Of a DNA stretch of 18,038 nt, positions 1 to 7,189 are shown one piece after another. The notes beneath the pieces are model-generated. The model made no database searches. It saw only the letters and a list, made by a program, of their open reading frames with translations, and had not been told where the DNA came from. This DNA comes from W0P33-017 sp963640395 (GTDB taxonomy: Bacteria > Bacillota > Clostridia > Lachnospirales > Lachnospiraceae). Every line of letters begins with the position of its first letter. The first letter of the stretch is position 1. The position numbers and the translations under genes were made by a program. The stretch covers positions 1 to 18,038 of the forward strand of contig CAVHZH010000048.1 of assembly GCA_963640395.1 (NCBI GenBank), read 5' to 3'.

Positions 1-32
1 CGGCGTAGCCGATTCTCATGGATTTTGCATTT

Positions 33-64
33 GTAACTGTGAGGGTACTGAACAGTTACGAAAA
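33..64 (+). repeat. Small hairpin repeat, copy 1, in front of araA
   Basis: A perfect 8-bp inverted repeat, GTAACTGT (33-40) and ACAGTTAC (52-59), encloses an 11-nt loop. A related copy lies at 4185-4214: over 30 aligned bases (35-64 here) 25 are identical. The copy ends about 10 bases before the araA ribosome site, so it is probably in the araA leader RNA. There is no T-run, so it is not a terminator. Its function is unknown; a dispersed palindromic repeat or an mRNA-processing hairpin would both fit. Confidence 0.6.
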
Positions 65-86
65 AGTTATAAAAGGAGAACGACGC

Positions 87-1586
87 ATGTTAAAGACAAA
101 GAATTACAAGTTTTGGTTTTGTACCGGATCACAGGATCTGTATGGTGATGAGTGCCTGGCACACGTTGCAGAGCATTCAAAGATTATCGTAGAAAAGCTC
201 AACGCTTCCGGCATTCTGCCCTATGAGGTTGTATGGAAGCCCACGCTGATCACCAACGAGCTGATCCGCAAGACCTTTAACGAGGCAAATATGGATGAGG
301 AGTGCGCAGGTGTCATCACATGGATGCATACCTTCTCACCCGCAAAATCATGGATTCTCGGATTGCAGGAGTATCGCAAGCCGTTACTTCATTTACATAC
401 ACAGTTTAATGAGGAGATCCCGTATGATGAGATCGACATGGACTTCATGAACGAGAATCAGGCAGCGCACGGAGACCGTGAGTATGGCCACATCGTTACC
501 CGCATGGGTATCGAACGCAAGGTGATCGTCGGACACTGGTCAGATGCGAACGTGCAGGAGCGTATCGGTTCATGGATGCGTACCGCTGTCGGCGTGATCG
601 AGAGCAGCCACATCCGTGTGATGAGAGTCGCAGACAACATGAGAAACGTCGCTGTGACCGAGGGCGACAAGGTAGAAGCACAGTTGAAATTCGGCTGGGA
701 GGTAGATGCATACCCGGTAAATGAGATCGCTGAGAGCGTAGCTGCTGTTTCTGCATCAGATACTAACGCATTGGTAGATGAGTATTACAGCAAATATGAT
801 ATTTTATTAGAGGGCAGAGATCCAGAGGAGTTCAAAAAGCACGTAGCAGTGCAGGCACAGATCGAGATCGGATTTGAGCGCTTCTTGGAGGAGAAAAACT
901 ATCAGGCGATCGTTACCCACTTCGGGGATCTGGGCGCATTGCAGCAGTTACCGGGTCTGGCCATCCAGCGATTGATGGAAAAGGGCTATGGCTTCGGTGC
1001 AGAGGGTGACTGGAAGGTCGCTGCGATGGTGCGTCTGATGAAGATCATGAGCGAGGGCAAAAAGGATGCAAAGGGAACCTCTATGCTCGAGGATTATACC
1101 TACAATCTGGTAAAGGGCAAGGAGGGCATTTTAGAGGCCCACATGTTAGAGATCTGCCCGTCGATCGCAGACGGTCCGATCAGCATCAAGTGCCAGCCGC
1201 TGTCAATGGGCGACCGCGAGGATCCGGCAAGACTGGTATTTACCTCAAAGGCAGGCGCAGGAATCGCTACTTCACTGATCGACCTCGGCAACCGTTTCCG
1301 CCTGATCATTCAGGATGTAGACTGCAAAAAGGTAGAAAAACCGATGCCGAAGCTCCCCGTAGCTACCAACTTCTGGACACCGCAGCCTGATTTTTATACA
1401 GGAACTGAGGCATGGATCTTAGCAGGCGGCGCACATCATACCGCATTTACCTATGACCTGAGTGCAGAGCAGATGGGTGACTGGGCAAATGCAATGGGTA
1501 TCGAGGCTGTATATATCGACAAGAACACCAACATCCGTGATTTCAAAAAGGATCTGATGTTAGGCAGCGTGTATTACAAAAAATAG
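87..1586 (+). CDS. araA: L-arabinose isomerase
   Basis: Converts L-arabinose to L-ribulose in the cytoplasm, the first step of bacterial arabinose breakdown. The 499-residue product is full length for the family (about 500). The four catalytic and metal-binding positions known from E. coli AraA are all visible: E306 in GAEGDWK, E335 in SMLEDYTYN, H352 in AHMLEICPSI and H450 in GGAHHT. The start is taken at ATG 87, behind AGGAG at 74-78. The frame is open further up to an ATG at 18, but that would add 23 atypical residues, has no ribosome site and would run through the hairpin at 33-59. It is first of four closely spaced genes (araA, tal, two transketolase halves). The araA-tal gap is 113 nt with no terminator. 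araB is not next to it in the window. Confidence 0.97.
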   Translation: MLKTKNYKFWFCTGSQDLYGDECLAHVAEHSKIIVEKLNASGILPYEVVWKPTLITNELIRKTFNEANMDEECAGVITWMHTFSPAKSWILGLQEYRKPLLHLHTQFNEEIPYDEIDMDFMNENQAAHGDREYGHIVTRMGIERKVIVGHWSDANVQERIGSWMRTAVGVIESSHIRVMRVADNMRNVAVTEGDKVEAQLKFGWEVDAYPVNEIAESVAAVSASDTNALVDEYYSKYDILLEGRDPEEFKKHVAVQAQIEIGFERFLEEKNYQAIVTHFGDLGALQQLPGLAIQRLMEKGYGFGAEGDWKVAAMVRLMKIMSEGKKDAKGTSMLEDYTYNLVKGKEGILEAHMLEICPSIADGPISIKCQPLSMGDREDPARLVFTSKAGAGIATSLIDLGNRFRLIIQDVDCKKVEKPMPKLPVATNFWTPQPDFYTGTEAWILAGGAHHTAFTYDLSAEQMGDWANAMGIEAVYIDKNTNIRDFKKDLMLGSVYYKK

Positions 1587-1699
1587 TGAGCACAAAAATG
1601 TCATATAGATTATCTGCATAAAATAGTGTAGAATGATATTCAGAGGCTGTACATAGGATTTAGCTGTGCGGCAACAAATAAAAAAAGGAGATAAAAGCT

Positions 1700-2353
1700 A
1701 TGAAATTCTTTATTGACACAGCGAATGTAGACGATATTCGTAAGGCAAATGACATGGGTGTCATCTGTGGTGTGACGACGAACCCTTCCCTGATTGCGAA
1801 AGAGGGACGCGATTTCAACGAGGTGATCAAAGAGATCACGACAATTGTTGACGGACCGATCAGTGGTGAAGTAAAGGCTACGACAGTAGATGCTGAGGGA
1901 ATGATCAAAGAAGGACGCGAGATCGCAAAGATCCATCCCAACATGGTTGTAAAGATCCCCATGACTGTAGAAGGCTTAAAGGCTGTAAAGGTTCTCTCTG
2001 CTGAGGGTATCAAGACAAATGTGACCCTGATCTTCTCTGCAAATCAGGCATTATTGGCAGCCAGAGCAGGCGCAACCTATGTTTCTCCGTTCCTTGGCAG
2101 ACTGGATGACATCAGCCAGCCCGGTATCAATCTCATCGAGGATATTGTACAGATTTTTGACAACTATGGTCTGGATACAGAGATCATCGCAGCTTCTGTC
2201 CGCAATCCGATCCATGTAACTGATTGTGCACTGGCAGGCGCTCATATCGCAACAGTTCCTTATGCTGTTATCGAGCAGATGACCAAGCATCCGCTGACCG
2301 ATCAGGGTATTGAGAAGTTCCAGAAGGATTACAAGGCAGTCTTTGGCGAATAG
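1700..2353 (+). CDS. tal: Transaldolase, short TalC/FSA-type
   Basis: A 217-residue TIM-barrel protein of the short transaldolase / fructose-6-phosphate aldolase family, about the usual size. It opens MKFFIDTANV and carries GVTTNPSL (24-31). The Schiff-base lysine is K85 in VVKIPMT. At position 131 (YVSPFLGRLDD) it has Phe. In this family Phe here goes with transaldolase and Tyr with fructose-6-phosphate aldolase (E. coli FSA Y131), so I call it transaldolase. It would move dihydroxyacetone units between pentose-pathway sugars made from arabinose. The ribosome site is AAAAAAAGGAGAT just before ATG 1700. It follows araA by 113 nt and precedes the transketolase pair by 35 nt, consistent with one operon. 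The araA-tal gap holds no clear promoter. Confidence 0.93.
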   Translation: MKFFIDTANVDDIRKANDMGVICGVTTNPSLIAKEGRDFNEVIKEITTIVDGPISGEVKATTVDAEGMIKEGREIAKIHPNMVVKIPMTVEGLKAVKVLSAEGIKTNVTLIFSANQALLAARAGATYVSPFLGRLDDISQPGINLIEDIVQIFDNYGLDTEIIAASVRNPIHVTDCALAGAHIATVPYAVIEQMTKHPLTDQGIEKFQKDYKAVFGE

Positions 2354-2388
2354 CGCGGGCTGAACGAAATGATATAAGGAGAATAAAC

Positions 2389-3225
2389 ATGAACAAGCTT
2401 GAGCTTCAGAAAACTGCTGTTGAAGTTCGCAAAGGCATCATCGAGGGAGTGCACGCCGCAAAGGCTGGACACCCCGGCGGATCTCTTTCGGCAGCAGATA
2501 TTTTTACCTATCTCTATTTTGAAGAGATGCATATTGATCCGAGAAATCCAAAAGATCCGGATCGCGACCGTTTCGTATTATCAAAGGGACATACTGCCCC
2601 CGGTTTATATTCGGCACTGGCGCATCGCGGATACTTCCCGGTAGAGGATCTTTTGACACTCAGACACACGGGCTCTTATTTACAGGGACATCCCGATATG
2701 AAGCACATCCCCGGCGTTGATATGTCCTCAGGTTCACTCGGACAGGGACTGTCTGCTGCATGCGGCATGGCATTAGGCGCAAAAAAATCCGGCAGGGATT
2801 TCCGTGTATATGCACTGTGCGGCGACGGCGAGATTCAGGAGGGACAGATCTGGGAGGCAGCGATGTTTGCAGGCTTCCGCAAGCTGGACAACCTGTGTGT
2901 AGTCGTGGACAACAACAATTTACAGATCGACGGACCGATCGATGAGGTATGCTCACCGTATCCGATCGACAAGAAATTCGAGGCATTCAATTTCCATGTG
3001 ATCAATATCGATGGCAATGACTTTGACCAGATCAAGGCTGCTTTCGATGAGGCAAAGGCTACAAAGGATATGCCTACCGCGATCATCGCACATACCGTAA
3101 AGGGCAAGGGCGTTTCCTTTATGGAGAACAATGTCGGCTGGCATGGAAAAGCTCCCAATGATGAGGAGTTTGCAGTCGCAATGGAGGATCTTAGAAAGGC
3201 AGGTGAAGCATTGTGTCAGAAGTAA
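2389..3225 (+). CDS. tktN: Transketolase, N-terminal (thiamine diphosphate-binding) subunit
   Basis: 278 residues covering the first half of transketolase. Together with the next gene it forms an enzyme moving two-carbon ketol groups, which takes D-xylulose-5-phosphate from the arabinose pathway into glycolytic sugars. Visible signatures are AKAGHPGGS (H28), KGHTAPGLY (H68) and the thiamine-diphosphate motif that starts GDGEIQEGQ (145-153) and ends NNN (175-177). The C-terminal half of a usual 650-residue transketolase is missing here and present in the next frame. Split transketolases are well known in Clostridia and archaea, so this is not a broken gene. The ribosome site is AAGGAG ending 10 nt before ATG 2389. 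Its last 13 nt overlap the next gene, suggesting coupled translation. Confidence 0.95.
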   Translation: MNKLELQKTAVEVRKGIIEGVHAAKAGHPGGSLSAADIFTYLYFEEMHIDPRNPKDPDRDRFVLSKGHTAPGLYSALAHRGYFPVEDLLTLRHTGSYLQGHPDMKHIPGVDMSSGSLGQGLSAACGMALGAKKSGRDFRVYALCGDGEIQEGQIWEAAMFAGFRKLDNLCVVVDNNNLQIDGPIDEVCSPYPIDKKFEAFNFHVINIDGNDFDQIKAAFDEAKATKDMPTAIIAHTVKGKGVSFMENNVGWHGKAPNDEEFAVAMEDLRKAGEALCQK

Positions 3226-4154
3226 AGAAGATTGCAACAAGAGACAGCTACGGCAATGCTTTAGTTGAGCTTGGAAAAGAGCATGAGAATCTGCTCGTAC
3301 TCGATGCAGATCTGGCAGCAGCTACAAAGACCGGTGTATTCAAAAAAGAATTCCCGGATCGCCATATTGACTGTGGTATCGCAGAGGCAAATATGACCGG
3401 TATTGCAGCCGGATTATCTACCTGTGGATTTGTTCCGTTTGTGAGCACATTTGCAATGTTCGCAGCCGGACGTTCGTTTGAGCAGGTGCGCAACTCGATC
3501 GGTTATCCGCACCTGAACGTAAAGATCGGTGCGACACATGCCGGAATCTCAGTCGGCGAGGACGGTGCTACCCATCAGTGCAATGAGGATATCGCCCTGA
3601 TGCGTGCGATTCCCGGAATGGTAGTCATCAATCCGAGTGATGATGTTGAGGCGAGGGAAGCAGTAAAGGCAGCCTATGAATACGAAGGACCGGTTTATTT
3701 ACGTTTTGGTCGTCTGGCAGTACCCGTCATCAACGACAACGCAGATTACAAGTTTGAGATCGGCAAGGGCGTGCAGCTGCGCGATGGCAAGGATTGTACG
3801 ATCATCGCGACCGGACTGTGCGTGAGCGAGGCACTGGCAGCCGCAGATCGGCTGGCAGCAGACGGCATCAATGCACAGGTCATCAATATCCATACGATCA
3901 AGCCACTCGATGAGGAGCTCGTGATCGCAGCAGCACAAAAGACCGGACGCATCTTCACGGTTGAAGAGCATTCGATCATCGGTGGACTCGGCGCAGCAGT
4001 CAGCGAGTGCCTGAGCGAGAAGTGCCCGACAAAGGTGACACGCATCGGTGTGAATGATGTATTTGGCGAGTCAGGTCCCGCAAAGGAGCTGCTCCACAAG
4101 TACAAACTGGATGCAGACGGCATCTATGAGCGCATCGCAGCAGAAATGAAATAA
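3213..4154 (+). CDS. tktC: Transketolase, C-terminal subunit
   Basis: 313 residues giving the pyrimidine-binding and C-terminal domains of transketolase, partner of the preceding gene. The catalytic glutamate that activates thiamine diphosphate is probably E58 in GIAEANMTG, and GEDGATHQ (115-122, with H121) is the family's phosphate/substrate-binding signature. The start is GTG 3213, inside the 3' end of the N-terminal subunit gene, with an AGGTGA-like site at 3201-3206. The 13-nt overlap in a different frame argues for translational coupling and equal amounts of both halves. A hairpin repeat and a strong terminator follow, so this is the last gene of the first transcription unit. Confidence 0.94.
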   Translation: MSEVKKIATRDSYGNALVELGKEHENLLVLDADLAAATKTGVFKKEFPDRHIDCGIAEANMTGIAAGLSTCGFVPFVSTFAMFAAGRSFEQVRNSIGYPHLNVKIGATHAGISVGEDGATHQCNEDIALMRAIPGMVVINPSDDVEAREAVKAAYEYEGPVYLRFGRLAVPVINDNADYKFEIGKGVQLRDGKDCTIIATGLCVSEALAAADRLAADGINAQVINIHTIKPLDEELVIAAAQKTGRIFTVEEHSIIGGLGAAVSECLSEKCPTKVTRIGVNDVFGESGPAKELLHKYKLDADGIYERIAAEMK

Positions 4155-4157
4155 CAG

Positions 4158-4214
4158 ATAACTATTCAGAACAGGTCGAAGGAAAACTGTGAAGATGCTG
4201 AACAGTTACAAAAT
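4158..4214 (+). repeat. Small hairpin repeat, copy 2, after transketolase
   Basis: The segment 4185-4214 matches the element before araA at 25 of 30 bases and forms a 6-bp inverted repeat, AACTGT (4185-4190) with ACAGTT (4202-4207), again around an 11-nt loop. The 3' arm can instead pair with an upstream segment: 4158-4169 against 4198-4209 pairs at 10 of 12 positions, with a small inner stem ACAG/CTGT. Two exclusive folds are therefore possible. It lies between the transketolase stop and the terminator. Confidence 0.55.
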
Positions 4215-4229
4215 GAAATAAAATGACTG

Positions 4230-4278
4230 ACTGTCCAGAAACATGATGCATAGCGGATGTCTCTGGGCAGTTTTTTTT
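4230..4278 (+). terminator. Rho-independent terminator after the araA-tal-tkt unit
   Basis: ACTGTCCAGA (4230-4239) pairs with TCTGGGCAGT (4262-4271) with one G-T wobble. After one mismatch, ACAT/ATGT adds four inner pairs. Eight T residues follow (4271-4278). Stem plus T-run is a textbook intrinsic terminator on the + strand. Confidence 0.9.
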
Positions 4279-4506
4279 CAGACAACAAATGTTTACGAGT
4301 TTATGGTTTTATATGGAAAGCAAGGGATGTTTTTTATCAATATATAATAGCATGGACTGGGAAGTAATCGTTGAATCATGTATAAACAGTGAAGCAGTAG
4401 AGGTGTTGCTGTAGGATTTAGCAGGTAAAGTGTAATATACAAATAAGATGTACGACGTTCAGTTTTTTATGGGAATATTTGAAATGGGGAATGAAAAGGA
4501 GTGATT
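4279..4506. other. Non-coding stretch before the interrupted secreted-protein gene
   Basis: About 230 AT-rich bases with no plausible gene on either strand. A perfect TATAAT sits at 4343-4348, but no good -35 box lies 16-18 bp upstream. A TGTAATAT at 4431-4438 is a second weak -10 candidate. A promoter for the second transcription unit is expected here because a strong terminator lies just upstream, but I cannot place it firmly. The 11-mer TAGGATTTAGC at 4412-4422 also occurs at 1654-1664. Confidence 0.4.
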
Positions 4507-5169
4507 ATGTCATCATTTAATAAACGGTTACTTTCATGTCTCTGCCTGCTGTAGTTGGCAGGTGCTATGTTTGGCAGCATCTGTTTTCAGAAAACCGGAT
4601 ATATTTATCCGAGCGCGGCTGCGTTTGGGGAGTTTTCGGAGTTGTCAGAGGAACAGCTGTCGGGTATGGGTACGCGGGCACTGATACAGGCAGTGTTGCA
4701 TGACCCGTATATGACACAGTTTATGGCATATAACTGCGGTCAGGATGCAATGCTCGTGAATATGCAGGAATATGCGGCATACAGCGAAATGTGCGGCAGG
4801 GATGATTATTATGAGTCACTGGCACGGCTTTATGACAAGGCATCGACGACGTTGTCTGGTCAGGAATCCGGCACAGATGACGAACCGTACCGCACGCGTC
4901 AGGATATCGCAAATCTGGAAATATTGCTGGCACATGATATTTATGAATACGGATACAGCGCCCAGACGAAAGCGTCGCGAAAAACATGGGATGAGCTGGT
5001 GCGCACCGCAAATGCGCGCATCCGCGCAGAAAGAGAAAAAAATCCGAATGCATACGACATGGATGGGTTTTACTGGTATTACAGCATGAATCCGGAGGCG
5101 ACCGATGCACTGCATGCAGACAATGAGACAGTGGCGGTGCTGCTGCAGGAGTTGGCTGGTGAAGTGTAA
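4507..5169 (+). pseudogene. Secreted protein gene interrupted by an in-frame amber codon
   Basis: ATG 4507 follows an excellent ribosome site (AAAAGGAGTG, 4494-4503) and begins a classic signal peptide, MSSFNKRLLSCLCLL. Codon 16 is TAG (4552-4554). The same frame then continues LAGAMFGSICF, completing the hydrophobic core, and stays open for 204 more codons to 5169. The remainder is acidic and polar, rich in Tyr, Asp and Glu, with no catalytic motif I recognise. Its start (SELSEEQLSGMGTRALIQAV, about residue 44 on) recalls from memory a type of exported Clostridia/Bacteroides protein of unknown function. A TTG right after the stop could allow reinitiation, but the product would lack the charged N-terminus needed for export. 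Most likely a recently inactivated gene; amber read-through or a sequencing error are alternatives. araD starts 26 nt later. Confidence 0.72.
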
Positions 5170-5195
5170 TTATTTTTTAGAAAAGGAGAACTAAA

Positions 5196-5888
5196 ATGTT
5201 AGAACAGTTAAAAAAAGAAGTCTATGAAGCAAATATGGAGCTTCCCCGCAAAGGTCTGATCACCTATACATGGGGAAATGTCAGCGGCAGGGATGCCGAG
5301 ACCGGTTATTTTGTCATCAAGCCGAGCGGTGTTGATTATGACGCACTGACCCCTGACGACATGGTTGTTATGGATCTTGATGGAAACAAGATCGAGGGAA
5401 AATATAAGCCTTCCTCAGATACAGCGACACATATCGAGCTGTATAAAAAATACCCTGAGATCGGCGGTATCGTACATACACATTCGCCCGAAGCAGTTGC
5501 ATGGGCGCAGGCAGGCAGAGACATTCCGCTGTATGGCACGACCCACGCAGATTATTTTCTCGGACCGATCCCCTGCGCGAGAAATCTGACAACCGAGGAG
5601 ATCAACGAGGCATACGAGAAAAATACTGGTGTCGTCATCATTGAGACATTTGAGAAACGCGGCATCAATCCGGTTTACACACCTGCAGTGTTATGCCAGA
5701 ACCACGGACCGTTCACATGGGGCAAGGATGCGGCAGAGGCAGTACATAACGCGGTCGTACTCGAGGAAGTCGCAAAGATGGCACGCAACACCGAACTCAT
5801 CAATCCGCAGGTAAAGCCCGCACCGGACAACATCAAGGATAAGCATTTTTACCGGAAGCATGGCGAGAATGCCTATTACGGTCAGTAA
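5196..5888 (+). CDS. araD: L-ribulose-5-phosphate 4-epimerase
   Basis: Converts L-ribulose-5-phosphate to D-xylulose-5-phosphate, the last arabinose-specific step, in the cytoplasm. The 230 residues are normal length for this class II aldolase-fold family. The zinc ligands and catalytic residues of E. coli AraD (D76, H95, H97, D120, H171, Y229) appear here displaced by exactly one: D75 in KPSSDTATH, H94 and H96 in GIVHTHS, D119 in TTHADY, H170 in CQNHGPF and Y228 in NAYYGQ. This supports the 4-epimerase over fuculose- or rhamnulose-phosphate aldolase. The ribosome site is AAAAGGAGAA at 5181-5190, before ATG 5196. It follows the interrupted gene by 26 nt and is separated from galM by 255 nt of structured non-coding sequence. 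Confidence 0.96.
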   Translation: MLEQLKKEVYEANMELPRKGLITYTWGNVSGRDAETGYFVIKPSGVDYDALTPDDMVVMDLDGNKIEGKYKPSSDTATHIELYKKYPEIGGIVHTHSPEAVAWAQAGRDIPLYGTTHADYFLGPIPCARNLTTEEINEAYEKNTGVVIIETFEKRGINPVYTPAVLCQNHGPFTWGKDAAEAVHNAVVLEEVAKMARNTELINPQVKPAPDNIKDKHFYRKHGENAYYGQ

Positions 5889-5915
5889 ATATATATTAAG
5901 TTGCAAAATTTATCT

Positions 5916-5944
5916 ATAGCATGGATGGGATAGATGCATGCTAT
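5916..5944 (+). repeat. Inverted repeat downstream of araD
   Basis: ATAGCATG (5916-5923) and CATGCTAT (5937-5944) form a perfect 8-bp inverted repeat around a 13-nt loop, 28 nt after the araD stop. There is no T-run, so it is not a terminator. It could protect the araD message from 3' decay or mark an mRNA-processing site. It lies 16 nt before the longer hairpin at 5961. Confidence 0.5.
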
Positions 5945-5960
5945 GAGTATTTCTTGAATG

Positions 5961-6116
5961 GCAGCGCGAGCAGAGGCATGTCTGATTTTGCTGCTTTTGC
6001 ACGATGGAGATGAGACTCCAAATTGTGGAAGCCTTTGCTGACACAATTTTGTTTTGCGGAGGCTCATCGGAATGGTTCGTGCAATAAAGCAAAACAGATA
6101 TGCTTGCGGGAGCTGC
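5961..6116 (+). other. Long imperfect hairpin between araD and galM
   Basis: Most of this spacer folds on itself. From the outside in, the pairing segments are GCAGC 5961-5965/6112-6116, GCGAG 5966-5970/6103-6107, CATGTCTG 5977-5984/6095-6102, TTTTGC 5986-5991/6089-6094, TTGCACGA 5997-6004/6077-6084, GATGAGACTCC 6009-6019/6058-6068 and AAATTGTG 6020-6027/6042-6049. About 50 pairs form, with only one true mismatch inside the helices. Both non-Watson-Crick pairs are G-U in a + strand transcript. No T-run follows, and the galM ribosome site begins about 13 nt beyond. It may be a structured leader or processing element for galM and the sensor genes, or a palindromic MITE-like insertion. I recognise no known riboswitch class. 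Confidence 0.6.
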
Positions 6117-6143
6117 AATTTCATATTTTAGGAGGATCTATTT

Positions 6144-7181
6144 ATGGTAACAGAATTCGGCAAAACGACGGATGGACATTCCGTAGAGAAATATACATTG
6201 AGAAATGCCAACGGAATGGAAGTCGATCTGATCACGCTCGGTGCCACGCTGCAGGCGATCCGTGTGCCCGATCAGGACGGTAACACCCGTGATGTGCTGC
6301 TCGGCTACGATACACCGGAGCAGTATGAGCATGTCAACGGCTATCTCGGCGCTGTGATCGGACGAAACGGCAACCGTATCGCGAATGCAAGGCTGGCGAT
6401 CGATGGAACGGAGTATGCGCTTGAGGCAAATGATAATGAGAATAACCTGCACAGCGGCACACATGGCTTCCATGCGGTTCTCTGGACAGTGGCAGAGGCG
6501 GATGATACACATGTCGTACTGACCTATCACAGCCCGGATGGAGAGCAGGGATTTCCGGGAAATATGGATGTGACGGTGACTTATACGCTGAATGATGCCG
6601 GAGAGCTTGGCATTGCGTACCGTGCAACGACCGACAAAAAGACAGTTGCCAACTTCACAAACCATGCATACTTCAATCTGAACGGACAGGAATCCGGCAG
6701 CGCAGAGGGGCAGGAGCTGGAGATTTTGGCATCCTACTATACACCGGTTGTCGATGGCAAGGCGATTCCGACCGGAGAGATCGCATCCGTATCCGGCACG
6801 CCGATGGATTTTCGCCAGATGACAAAGATCGGTGCGCGGATCGGGGATGATTTTGACCAGATCAGATATACCGGCGGTTACGACCACAACTATGTGCTCG
6901 ACAAGGCAGACGGCAGCCTGCAGCTTGCAGCGCGTGCGCGTTCCAACGAATCAGGCATCCAGATGGATGTCTATACGACCTGTGTCGGTGTCCAGTTCTA
7001 TGCGGGCAACTTTGTCGGCGGGCAGAAGGGCAAGGGCGGCGTAGATTACGTGAACAGACAGGGCTTTTGTCTGGAAACACAGTATTTCCCCAACGCAGTC
7101 AATGAGACAAACTTCAAGCAGCCGTTCCTATCACCGGATGAGGTATACGAGTCTGCGACAAAGTATTGTTTTTCGGTGTAA
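6144..7181 (+). CDS. galM: Aldose 1-epimerase (mutarotase)
   Basis: Interconverts alpha and beta anomers of free sugars; in this locus probably L-arabinose after uptake. 345 residues, normal for the GalM family. Family landmarks are NLHSGTHGFH (H103), FTNHAYFNLNG (H174, the probable catalytic acid), GGYDHNYVL (about 244-252) and CLETQYFPNAVN (E311, the probable catalytic base). There is no signal peptide, so it is cytoplasmic. The ribosome site AGGAGG (6130-6135) lies 8 nt before ATG 6144. The gene follows the long hairpin and precedes the sensor kinase by only 8 nt, so metabolic and sensor genes seem to share a transcript. Substrate choice is inferred from context. Confidence 0.93.
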   Translation: MVTEFGKTTDGHSVEKYTLRNANGMEVDLITLGATLQAIRVPDQDGNTRDVLLGYDTPEQYEHVNGYLGAVIGRNGNRIANARLAIDGTEYALEANDNENNLHSGTHGFHAVLWTVAEADDTHVVLTYHSPDGEQGFPGNMDVTVTYTLNDAGELGIAYRATTDKKTVANFTNHAYFNLNGQESGSAEGQELEILASYYTPVVDGKAIPTGEIASVSGTPMDFRQMTKIGARIGDDFDQIRYTGGYDHNYVLDKADGSLQLAARARSNESGIQMDVYTTCVGVQFYAGNFVGGQKGKGGVDYVNRQGFCLETQYFPNAVNETNFKQPFLSPDEVYESATKYCFSV

Positions 7182-7189
7182 ATCATATT

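Noticed and set aside
18..86. N-terminal extension of araA from ATG 18
   Set aside because: It adds 23 residues not typical of AraA, has no ribosome site and crosses a palindromic hairpin; ATG 87 has a strong ribosome site and gives the standard length and numbering.
2389..4154. Frameshifted transketolase pseudogene
   Set aside because: Each half has its own start and complete domains with a short overlap, the usual split form in Clostridia; it is not a decay product.
4555..5169. TTG 4555 as the true start of the secreted-protein gene
   Set aside because: It would directly follow the TAG, lacks its own ribosome site and cuts a signal peptide in half; the upstream ATG 4507 has an excellent ribosome site in the same frame.
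5961..6116. Terminator between araD and galM
   Set aside because: The hairpin is long but no T-run follows either arm on the + strand, and the galM ribosome site comes directly after.
6138..6887. 249-codon open frame on the - strand
   Set aside because: Antisense shadow of galM with low-complexity Cys/Ile/Arg composition and no domain.
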